Positions 1 to 5,442 of a DNA stretch of 5,703 bases are shown here, one piece after another. The notes under the pieces were generated by a model that searched no databases, was not told the origin of the DNA, and saw only the letters and a list, made by a program, of their open reading frames with translations. Location of the stretch: assembly GCA_947384095.1 (NCBI GenBank), contig CANDFU010000133.1, forward strand, positions 1-5,703, given 5' to 3'. Numbering within the stretch: position 1 is the stretch's first letter; each line of letters opens with the position of its first letter. The DNA comes from an uncultured Roseburia sp. Its GTDB lineage: Bacteria > Bacillota > Clostridia > Lachnospirales > Lachnospiraceae. A program made the translations under genes and the position numbers.

Positions 1-519
1 ATGTTCCTCCAACTTTCTGCCGATTATGGTCCTGGCCGTATGCAATCTGCTCTTTACCGTCCCTTTCGGAATATGAAGCGACCCGGCAATCTCTTCTACC
101 GACAATCCCGCCGTATAAAACAGATAAACGGGAACCCTGTATTTTTCTTTTAAAGCGGCCGTTTCCTCTCTGATGAAACGGCAGAGTTCCCGGGATATGT
201 ATGCTTCCTCCGGAGACATGCCCGAATCGGATACTTCTCCCGGCACAGACAGTTCTTCCATACTTTCCTCCGGCGCAATTCTCTGTCTTCGCTCATACTT
301 TTTTCTGCGGCTTTTCCAGCTCTTAGCGGCAATCCCCATCAGAAAACTTTTCGGACTGCCAAGACGCGCGTCAATCCGGATATGGCATTCCATCGCTTTC
401 AGCATTGTTTCCTGATACAGGTCGTCCGCATCGTCCCTGTTCCCCGTCAGTCGAAAGCAAAAGGAATAAACTGCTTTCCCCTCCTCTTCAATTAGCGCTG
501 CAAATTCCCGACGTGTCAC
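1..519 (-). CDS. ECF-family RNA polymerase sigma factor (C-terminus cut by the window edge)
   Basis: 173 codons are open from a GTG at 519-517 to the left edge, with no stop reached. Region 2 spans about residues 10-80. It contains a sigma 2.1/2.2 signature around residues 18-42 (VYSFCFRLTGNRDDADDLYQ) and a basic region 2.4 segment near 57-79 (PKSFLMGIAAKSWKSRRKK). A short acidic linker (about 83-105) follows, then region 4 with a helix-turn-helix at about 140-163 (SVEEIAG...PKGTVKSRLHTAR). This order, with no sigma region 3, is typical of ECF sigma factors, which direct core polymerase to a small regulon and are often held by a membrane anti-sigma factor. At 173 residues the protein is near full family length, so only a few residues are probably missing. 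GTG is chosen because AGGAGG lies 8 bases upstream and an ATG at 524-522 meets a stop after one codon. Any anti-sigma partner would lie beyond the left edge. Signal and regulon are unknown. Confidence 0.93.
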   Translation of the reverse strand, partial: MTRREFAALIEEEGKAVYSFCFRLTGNRDDADDLYQETMLKAMECHIRIDARLGSPKSFLMGIAAKSWKSRRKKYERRQRIAPEESMEELSVPGEVSDSGMSPEEAYISRELCRFIREETAALKEKYRVPVYLFYTAGLSVEEIAGSLHIPKGTVKSRLHTARTIIGRKLEEH

Positions 520-527
520 GGCATCTT

Positions 528-533
528 CCTCCT
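528..533 (-). promoter_or_regulatory. Shine-Dalgarno site of the sigma gene (decides a GTG start)
   Basis: The minus strand reads AGGAGG here, 8 bases before GTG at 519-517. No in-frame ATG near the 5' end has such a site, and the ATG at 524-522 is in another frame and closes immediately (ATG CCG TGA). This is what fixes the GTG start. Confidence 0.85.
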
Positions 534-546
534 GTAAGGTATGATC

Positions 547-560
547 GCAGATTATTCTGC
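547..560. repeat. Small inverted repeat in the sigma-gene leader
   Basis: GCAGA-TTAT-TCTGC: perfect 5-base arms around a 4-base spacer, located 14 bases upstream of the AGGAGG of the sigma gene. It could form a weak hairpin in the leader RNA or be part of a protein-binding dyad. It is too short to be certain. Confidence 0.25.
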
Positions 561-586
561 CCTACACTATAATATTGTCACAACCT

Positions 587-600
587 GCGGACCGGTTCGC
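587..600. repeat. 14-bp near-palindrome at the predicted sigma-gene transcription start
   Basis: The plus strand reads GCGGACCGGTTCGC. It equals its reverse complement except at one symmetric pair (positions 590 and 597), so 12 of 14 bases are symmetric around a central ACCGGT. It begins 3 bases downstream of the -10 hexamer and covers the expected start site, a common position for an operator. No regulator is recognised for it, and a dyad this short could be chance. Confidence 0.35.
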
Positions 601-603
601 TTT

Positions 604-612
604 ATTATAACA
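604..612 (-). promoter_or_regulatory. Probable extended -10 promoter for the sigma gene
   Basis: On the minus strand the sequence is TGT-TATAAT: a perfect -10 hexamer (609-604) with the extended TGn motif (612-610). No good -35 is present at 17-18 bases spacing (the 18-base position reads TGTACC), which an extended -10 can tolerate. The predicted start of transcription is near 597, giving a leader of about 78 bases before the GTG at 519. It lies between the rubrerythrin terminator hairpin and the sigma gene, as expected for an independent transcription unit. The promoter has not been measured; the call rests on motif and position. Confidence 0.55.
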
Positions 613-657
613 AAAACAGGCAGAAGAGGTACAGGCCAGCCAGCGGAGAGATGCAAT

Positions 658-692
658 GAGGGCGGAAGGCTTATCAAAAGCCTCCCGCCCTC
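658..692 (-). terminator. Terminator hairpin of the oxidoreductase-rubrerythrin operon
   Basis: Fifteen-base arms (692-678 and 672-658 on the minus strand) flank a 5-base loop. In the minus-strand RNA every position pairs: 14 Watson-Crick pairs plus one G-U. In a plus-strand RNA the same position would be an A-C mismatch, so the hairpin is better suited to the minus strand. It starts 16 bases after the rubrerythrin stop codon. The bases after the stem (ATTGCATCTCTCC) are only moderately U-rich, so it may be a weak intrinsic terminator or mainly a 3'-end stabilising stem. The next gene has its own promoter downstream. Confidence 0.65.
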
Positions 693-708
693 TGTCATCG
701 GCGCAAAA

Positions 709-1308
709 TTACATTCCCGTATATGGCGCCAGCTCCAGGCGGACGAAATACCCTCTGCTGTGATGGCAGACAGGACATTCCCCCGGGACTGATTTCCCAC
801 GGTAAATATAACCGCATTCCATGCACATCCATGCCGTCTCCACATCAGAGACAAAGAGCTTATTCTGCTCTAACAGCTCCGCAAACAGTCCGAAACGGTC
901 ACCGTGGACTTTTTCGATCTGAGCGATGGTCTGGAAAGACGCCGCCGCTTTCTGGAACCCCTCTTCCCTTGCCTTCTCCGCAAAATGAAGATAAACGTCG
1001 TCGTGCTCCTCATATTCATTGTGCTGTGCAAAACGCAGAAGCTTTGCCACATCCTGGCTTAAATCAATCGGGTATGCCCCGTCGATGTGAATATTTTCAC
1101 CGGAAAGCTCTGTCAGATGATTGTAAAAAATTTCCGCATGTTCCTTTTCCTGGTCCGCTGTAAACGTAAATACTGCCTCAACAATCTGCAGATCCTGTTT
1201 CCGGGCGATCCCCGCCGCAATCGTGTAGCGGTTTCTCGCCTGGCTCTCCCCTGCAAACGCGCGCATCAGATTTTCCTTTGTAACGCTGTCTTTGAATTGT
1301 ACTGCCAT
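709..1308 (-). CDS. rbr: Rubrerythrin (ferritin-like di-iron domain plus rubredoxin domain)
   Basis: A 199-residue protein, about the usual rubrerythrin length. Residues 1-150 form the ferritin-like four-helix domain, with the expected di-iron ligands visible: E21, E54 and H57 (EKEH), E98 and E101, E132 and H135 (EKVH). Residues 160-190 are a C-terminal rubredoxin-like FeS4 domain with C162-x2-C165 and C178-x2-C181. Family members reduce hydrogen peroxide to water in the cytoplasm of anaerobes, taking electrons from NAD(P)H via rubredoxin or ferredoxin-linked reductases. The start is ATG at 1308, served by GGAGG at 1318-1314; a GTG four codons upstream is itself part of that site and is not used. 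It is last in a three-gene operon, 41 bases after the alpha-beta oxidoreductase gene, and a hairpin follows its stop. The context suggests protection of, or electron supply from, the oxygen-sensitive oxidoreductase; this is inference. Confidence 0.97.
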   Translation of the reverse strand: MAVQFKDSVTKENLMRAFAGESQARNRYTIAAGIARKQDLQIVEAVFTFTADQEKEHAEIFYNHLTELSGENIHIDGAYPIDLSQDVAKLLRFAQHNEYEEHDDVYLHFAEKAREEGFQKAAASFQTIAQIEKVHGDRFGLFAELLEQNKLFVSDVETAWMCMECGYIYRGKSVPGECPVCHHSRGYFVRLELAPYTGM

Positions 1309-1313
1309 AGACT

Positions 1314-1318
1314 CCTCC
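1314..1318 (-). promoter_or_regulatory. Shine-Dalgarno site that sets the rubrerythrin start
   Basis: The minus strand reads GTGGAGGAGTCTATG. GGAGG lies 5 bases before the ATG at 1308. The GTG at 1320-1318 overlaps this site and has no site of its own, so the four extra residues (MEES) should be dropped. Confidence 0.85.
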
Positions 1319-1349
1319 ACATTGATTTTTTCAGTGCTTATATCCGCCC

Positions 1350-3635
1350 TCAGAGCAACGGATGGCTGGCCCGCGCCTTAAGGCGTGCAAACCTCCGGTC
1401 AATTTCCGCCTGGATCTCTTCCGTGATCGGACGATACACATCTTTGGTGAGATGTTTCGTACGTCCCATCATCGAAAACCATTCTGTGACGGGAATTTTT
1501 TTCTTTTTCTCCTCCGGGTCATACGTCAGGCTTGTAATCCCACGCTCAATCTCATAGAGCGGAAAATAACAACAGTCCACGGCTCCCGAAATCACGCTCC
1601 GCTCCAGATTCGGCTTATCATTCCAATTCAACGGACAGGCGGAGAGCGCTTTGACATACGCCGTACCGAAATCTTTCGCATAAGCCGCCGCTTTTGCCGC
1701 TTTTCTGATAAAATCAGCCGGATTGGATTCCGCAACCGTCGCCACATATGGTATATGGGTCGCGGCCATCAGTTCCGGGGAATCTTTGTGGAAAAATGTC
1801 TTTCCGTACTGCGTTTTTCCGACATGGGATGTCGAACTTTTTGCCCCCATCGGCGTCGAATATGACAGCTGATACCCGGTGTTCATATAACCTCCGTTGT
1901 CATATTCAAAGATGATCAGCCTGTGGTTCCTGAGCGCCGTCCCCAGCGCAGAACCCATACCGATGTCAAGGCCGCCGTCGCCGCTGACCATTATAAACGT
2001 GATCTCTCCTTCCGGATATTCCCCGCGCTTTTGCTTCTGGTGAAAAACTTCCACAACGCCGCTCAGCGTCGCCGCACCGTTCTGAAACAGATTGTGCAGG
2101 TAAGGGATTTTAAACGCGGTTTTCGGATATCCCGTTGTGACGACCATACCGCAGCCCGTCTGAAACAGCATAATCACATTTCCTTCTATTCCTTTTAAAA
2201 GCAGATTGAGATTTACCGGGATACCACATCCCGGGCAGGCCCCATGTCCGGGAGCGATTCGTTTCGGCATGGCTGTGGCATCTTTTAACAGCCCGCCTTT
2301 TACCGTCATTTTTCCCTGTTCCTCGTCAAAAATGCAGGTGGTAATTCCTGGTTTCGTCTCGGCTTCAGTGAGCGGTTTAAAATACTGCGGCTGCTTTTCT
2401 TCCTCCGTACCCTCGCCGGGCGTAACGCCATAATAATCAAATGCCGCGGCACTTTCCATGAGCCCCTCCCGAAACAGGGCAACCGCATCCTCCACATAAA
2501 AGTCCTTTCCGCCAAGCCCGTAGATTCTGGTCAGAACTTTAACCGGACAGGAAACAAGAGCCGCTTTCAGTTCAAGCGACATATTCCCGCCCCCCGCCCC
2601 ATAGCTGTCCTGTCGGTCCAGCGCGACAATAACCTTTGCGGACGCACACAGTTTCCGCAGTTCTTCCGCCGGAAACGGGCGCAGAACATAGACAGTGATC
2701 ACACCCGCTCTGATATTCCCGCCGCGCAGAATATCAACGGCCTCCATGGCAGTGTGATAAGACGAACCCAGGACGAAAAGCAGGATATCAGCATCCTCAT
2801 GGCGGTATCCGGAAACAAAATCAAGCGTCCGGCCCGAAAGCGTTTCATATTCCGAAAAGAGCGCCGGAAGTTTTTTCCTGGCCTCTTCCATGGCCAGATG
2901 AAGCTGGTACTTGTTGTTGATGACGTCCGGCTCGTTCATATAGGAGCCGATTGTGACCGGATGCTCAAGGTCAAGCACACTGTAAAAGCAGTTCTTTCCG
3001 GTCGATAATTCTTTCGCAAACGCAGAAGTATTCGGATTGTCACTCGAAAGTTTCGGGCCGATATATTTTTTCACAACCTCATCGTCTTCAAAAACCATGC
3101 ATTTTCGTTTCTGATGGCTGGTAAAAAATCCGTCAAAAGCAACGACAACCGGCAGGCTGACCGCCTCCGCCAGTTTTAAACCCAGCAGGTTCATATCGTA
3201 GACCATCTGCGGCTCGTCCGCAAACAGGATAATCCAGCCGGTATTGAGCATATACATAATATCGCTGTGGTCGCCCTTGATGCACAGCGGACCGGATACG
3301 GTACGGCACGCCACGTTCATCACCATCGGCATCCGCGTTCCCGACTGCACCGGAAACTGCTCCAGGGCATAGAGAAGGCCGTTTGCGCTCGTGGCGTTAA
3401 AAACCCGCCCGCCGCCCGCCGTGGCCCCATAACAGATACCGGCGGCGCTGTGTTCCCCCTCCGCCGCAATCAGCTGAATATCGTGGAGTCCCTCAGCGCG
3501 CATTACATCGAGATTTTCCGCAATCTGTGTAGACGGTGTGATCGGATAATATCCCATCACATGGTAATTGATCTGCTTTGCGGCATACGCGGCAAGCTCG
3601 TTGCCGCTGTCATACATCATTTTTTGTTTTTCCAT
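1350..3635 (-). CDS. 2-oxoacid (pyruvate-type):ferredoxin oxidoreductase, fused alpha-beta subunit
   Basis: A 761-residue fusion of PorA-like and PorB-like subunits. Alpha domain I (about 1-240) has YPITPST (30-36), EGEHSA (59-64), ATSANGL (81-87), GDHSDIM (121-127) and DGFFTSH (168-174). Alpha domain II, transketolase-C-like, is at about 260-390, with VLRPFP at 317-322. A linker without iron-sulfur motifs (about 395-455) joins the beta domain (about 458-761). Beta carries CPGCG (467-471), TGCG (493-496), the TPP/Mg motif GDGG (552-555) with YMNTG (583-587), and C667. Cysteines 467, 470, 495 and 667 match the proximal [4Fe-4S] ligand pattern of pyruvate:ferredoxin oxidoreductase. T33, E61 and R111 align with its substrate/TPP residues, favouring pyruvate, though other 2-oxoacids remain possible. 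It needs the gamma-delta partner encoded 28 bases upstream. Start is ATG at 3635; AAGGA lies about 10 bases upstream, and a TTG two codons earlier is a less likely alternative. Confidence 0.93.
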   Translation of the reverse strand: MEKQKMMYDSGNELAAYAAKQINYHVMGYYPITPSTQIAENLDVMRAEGLHDIQLIAAEGEHSAAGICYGATAGGGRVFNATSANGLLYALEQFPVQSGTRMPMVMNVACRTVSGPLCIKGDHSDIMYMLNTGWIILFADEPQMVYDMNLLGLKLAEAVSLPVVVAFDGFFTSHQKRKCMVFEDDEVVKKYIGPKLSSDNPNTSAFAKELSTGKNCFYSVLDLEHPVTIGSYMNEPDVINNKYQLHLAMEEARKKLPALFSEYETLSGRTLDFVSGYRHEDADILLFVLGSSYHTAMEAVDILRGGNIRAGVITVYVLRPFPAEELRKLCASAKVIVALDRQDSYGAGGGNMSLELKAALVSCPVKVLTRIYGLGGKDFYVEDAVALFREGLMESAAAFDYYGVTPGEGTEEEKQPQYFKPLTEAETKPGITTCIFDEEQGKMTVKGGLLKDATAMPKRIAPGHGACPGCGIPVNLNLLLKGIEGNVIMLFQTGCGMVVTTGYPKTAFKIPYLHNLFQNGAATLSGVVEVFHQKQKRGEYPEGEITFIMVSGDGGLDIGMGSALGTALRNHRLIIFEYDNGGYMNTGYQLSYSTPMGAKSSTSHVGKTQYGKTFFHKDSPELMAATHIPYVATVAESNPADFIRKAAKAAAYAKDFGTAYVKALSACPLNWNDKPNLERSVISGAVDCCYFPLYEIERGITSLTYDPEEKKKKIPVTEWFSMMGRTKHLTKDVYRPITEEIQAEIDRRFARLKARASHPLL

Positions 3636-3663
3636 GATCAAATCATCCTTTATTCAATATTTT

Positions 3664-4752
3664 TCACACTACGCCACCGTCTACCCGTTTCTCATCCATA
3701 TAAGAGTCACTGGTAATCCATGAATTTGCGCCGACCTCCTGGTAGGAGATGGAATCGGGCAGCAGATCTTTGTCTGGCACAAACCACGGCTTCTCCGGAT
3801 AGTCTTTTTCCAGCGCTTTTTCCAGCGCATCCGTGGGACAGACCTCGACACAGCGCAGACAGCCTTTGCAGTGATAATAGTCAAGCCCCTTATTCACCAT
3901 ACATTCTTTTCCTTTATAGATGCCGGGCCCGAACTGGAACACCATATCCGGACAGGCAGAATCGCACAGACCACAGTTGATACATCTGTCCTGTATAAAC
4001 AATGGGATATATCCCTCGCGCGAGGGGGACAGATCGTTGGAAACTGTGCTACCGGCTCTTGGATTGACGCCGCCGATCGGCGCATTTTTGTATCCCCAGA
4101 CGAATTTCTCATGTTTTCCCGTTGGCAGCGGCGCAAGATTCTGCTCTGCGGACGCTTTTTGAGCCCGCGCATACCCTTCTCTGACGCCGTTTAAGTTTGC
4201 CTCGATCAGGGCAGGATATTTTTTGCCGACGGTATCGCGGCAAAGCTGTTCCACCGTCTCAGGCGGAATAAATCCGCTCGCCTTTGCGATTGCGCCCAGC
4301 ATCACCATGTTGACGCGGGATCTGCACTCCATTGCGATGGAAAGTGCGTCCAGGCAATAAAGCTCCCCGATGGAGATACCATATTTTTCCGCCGCAGCGT
4401 CCGCGGTAAACGGCGTGTTCAATATAATTTTCGTTTCGGAGGACACGCCGTCCAGCACGGGATACGTCCCGATCAGCCCCTCATGAAACAATGCCAGAAT
4501 GTGCGGATGCGTCACCGGGCTGTTGATGCGCAGCGGCTTCTCTTGCGCGCACCACCGGATGTAGGCCTTGACGGGAGACCCTCTTTTCTCGGAACCATAG
4601 CTGGAAAAACTTAAGGAGTTTAGCGAGAGCGAGAGCGCGCCCAGTTCGCCCAGCATTTTTCCGCAGAGATTCGCCCCGAGCCCGCCGATGCTCTCTAAGC
4701 GTATCTCAAAATATCCGTTTTCATTTGTGACGGGAAGGATGTTTTTATCCAT
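3664..4752 (-). CDS. 2-oxoacid:ferredoxin oxidoreductase, fused gamma-delta subunit (PorG-like plus 2x[4Fe-4S] ferredoxin)
   Basis: 362 residues. The gamma domain (about 15-195) has the family glycine motif SIGGLGANLCGK (21-32) and YGSEKRGSP (52-60). A connecting segment follows (about 220-250, IGGVNPRAGST and DLSPSREGYIP), resembling the N-terminal part of PorD delta subunits. A two-cluster ferredoxin domain is at about 255-310: CINCGLCDSACP (C257, C260, C263, C267) and CKGCLRCVEVCP (C295, C298, C301, C305), each a full four-cysteine [4Fe-4S] set. Electrons would pass from the TPP/proximal cluster of the alpha-beta chain through these two clusters to free ferredoxin. The roughly 55-residue tail after the second cluster has no motif I recognise. 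It is the first gene of the operon; AGAGG at 4763-4759 lies 6 bases before the ATG at 4752. The pairing with a fused alpha-beta chain makes a two-polypeptide enzyme. No convincing minus-strand promoter was found upstream. Confidence 0.93.
   Translation of the reverse strand: MDKNILPVTNENGYFEIRLESIGGLGANLCGKMLGELGALSLSLNSLSFSSYGSEKRGSPVKAYIRWCAQEKPLRINSPVTHPHILALFHEGLIGTYPVLDGVSSETKIILNTPFTADAAAEKYGISIGELYCLDALSIAMECRSRVNMVMLGAIAKASGFIPPETVEQLCRDTVGKKYPALIEANLNGVREGYARAQKASAEQNLAPLPTGKHEKFVWGYKNAPIGGVNPRAGSTVSNDLSPSREGYIPLFIQDRCINCGLCDSACPDMVFQFGPGIYKGKECMVNKGLDYYHCKGCLRCVEVCPTDALEKALEKDYPEKPWFVPDKDLLPDSISYQEVGANSWITSDSYMDEKRVDGGVV
4013..4026. repeat. Perfect 14-bp palindrome inside the gamma-delta gene
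   Basis: CCCTCGCGCGAGGG equals its own reverse complement. It lies in codons for the SPSREG part of the gamma-delta connecting segment, so coding constraint may explain part of it. In RNA it could form a 5-base GC-rich stem with a 4-base loop. One such palindrome in a window this size is not far from chance expectation. Confidence 0.4.
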
Positions 4753-4830
4753 ACATTACCTCTGTTTCTGCGCATCAACGCGCCAAAATTTTGCGATTCC
4801 CTTGTTCTTCCTTAGTATGGCAGTTTCTAC

Positions 4831-4876
4831 AAAAAAAATTCATCCGCTCCACATTCCGCCTGTTTTATGATATGAT
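4831..4876 (+). promoter_or_regulatory. Promoter for the GNAT gene, with an A-tract upstream
   Basis: An extended -10, TGA-TATGAT (hexamer 4871-4876), is preceded at 17 bases spacing by TCCACA (4848-4853), a 4 of 6 match to TTGACA. An A8 tract followed by TT (4831-4840) sits just upstream of the -35, where an UP element for the alpha subunit C-terminal domain is expected. The predicted transcription start is near 4883, leaving about 60 bases of leader before the gene at 4944. The rest of the 4753-4943 spacer shows nothing I can name, and no clear minus-strand promoter for the divergent oxidoreductase operon. Confidence 0.55.
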
Positions 4877-4933
4877 AGATCCAGTCCCGGAACAGACAGA
4901 AACATTTCATCACAGGCGGGCCGTGAAAGCCAT

Positions 4934-4938
4934 GGAGG
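4934..4938 (+). promoter_or_regulatory. Shine-Dalgarno site that sets the GNAT start
   Basis: GGAGG lies 5 bases before ATG at 4944-4946. An in-frame ATG at 4932 overlaps this site and has no ribosome binding site of its own. Still earlier in-frame starts (to 4791) would begin upstream of the predicted promoter, so they are rejected. Confidence 0.8.
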
Positions 4939-4943
4939 GAATT

Positions 4944-5420
4944 ATGATCATAAGGAACGACAAAGTAATACGAATACGGGAACACAGTGCATGGGCCGGA
5001 CCGGCATGCGAATGGTTTCATCAGAAATGGGGGATACCAGAAGCAGCATACGCGGAAAGTATGAAAGCATGTGTGGAACAAAAATCCGCTGTCCCGCAGT
5101 GGTATCTTGTTGTGGATCACGAAAGGATTATTGCCGGGGCAGGCATAATCGGGAATGATTTTCACAACCGGAAAGATCTCACGCCGAATGTCTGCGCGCT
5201 TTATGTGGAAGAACCATACCGCCGCCTCGGCATTGCCGGAGATCTGCTGCAGTTTATCCGCAGGGATATGATGCGGATGGGAATCGACACCCTTTACCTC
5301 GTCACAGACCATACTTCCTTTTACGAGCGGTACGGATGGGAATTTCTGTGCATGGTGCAGGGTGAAGGCGAACCGGAGATGACAAGAATGTATCGATATC
5401 AATCAAAAGAAAGAGCGTGA
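4944..5420 (+). CDS. GNAT-family N-acetyltransferase
   Basis: 158 residues, the usual size of a single GNAT domain. The core is visible: strand beta4 at about 81-88 (PNVCALYV), followed by the acetyl-CoA pyrophosphate-binding motif A at 93-101 (RRLGIAGDL, of the R/Q-x-x-G-x-G/A type) and its helix. Strand beta5 is at about 114-120 and motif B is FYERYGWEF at 126-134. It would transfer an acetyl group from acetyl-CoA to an amine on a small molecule or protein in the cytoplasm; the substrate cannot be read from the sequence. It is divergent from the oxidoreductase operon and has its own promoter. A gene for an exported protein starts 22 bases after its stop, so the two are probably co-transcribed. 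The ATG at 4944 is chosen on the GGAGG spacing. Family is certain, specificity unknown. Confidence 0.93.
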   Translation: MIIRNDKVIRIREHSAWAGPACEWFHQKWGIPEAAYAESMKACVEQKSAVPQWYLVVDHERIIAGAGIIGNDFHNRKDLTPNVCALYVEEPYRRLGIAGDLLQFIRRDMMRMGIDTLYLVTDHTSFYERYGWEFLCMVQGEGEPEMTRMYRYQSKERA

Positions 5421-5427
5421 CCGCTCT
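5412..5427 (+). other. Small hairpin over the GNAT stop codon
   Basis: AGAGCG-TGAC-CGCTCT: a perfect 6-base stem with a 4-base loop whose first three bases are the TGA stop codon of the acetyltransferase. It ends 5 bases before the GGAGG of the next gene and has no U-tract, so it is not a good terminator. It might affect translational coupling or mRNA stability between the two genes. Confidence 0.35.
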
Positions 5428-5442
5428 GATCTGGAGGACTAT

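Noticed and set aside
567..1163. Overlapping open frames on both strands across and beside the rubrerythrin gene (for example 723-1163 plus, 541-792 plus, 567-854 minus)
   Set aside because: They lie in other frames of a clearly real rubrerythrin gene or its terminator region, have no ribosome binding site and show no recognisable domain.
1337..1342. TATAAG on the minus strand just before the rubrerythrin gene, as an internal promoter
   Set aside because: No -35-like hexamer occurs at a workable distance and there is no extended -10; the 41-base gap is ordinary for an operon.
1362..1865. Long plus-strand open frames opposite the alpha-beta gene (also 1087-1557, 1923-2198, 3267-3716)
   Set aside because: The minus-strand protein shows full motif conservation through these stretches. 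The antisense frames are arginine- and histidine-rich, low-conservation products typical of shadow frames.
4773..4786. GCGC-flanked short repeat (GCGCATCAACGCGC) upstream of the gamma-delta gene as an operator
   Set aside because: The arms are only 4 bases long and GC-simple; this is not distinguishable from chance.
4791..4943. Extended N-terminus for the GNAT gene starting at 4791 or 4932
   Set aside because: The 4791 start lies upstream of the predicted promoter, and the 4932 ATG overlaps the Shine-Dalgarno site that serves ATG 4944.
4827..5402. A 191-codon minus-strand open frame opposite the GNAT gene
   Set aside because: The plus-strand frame has acetyl-CoA-binding motifs and a good ribosome binding site; the antisense product has no recognisable domain and would collide with the divergent promoter.
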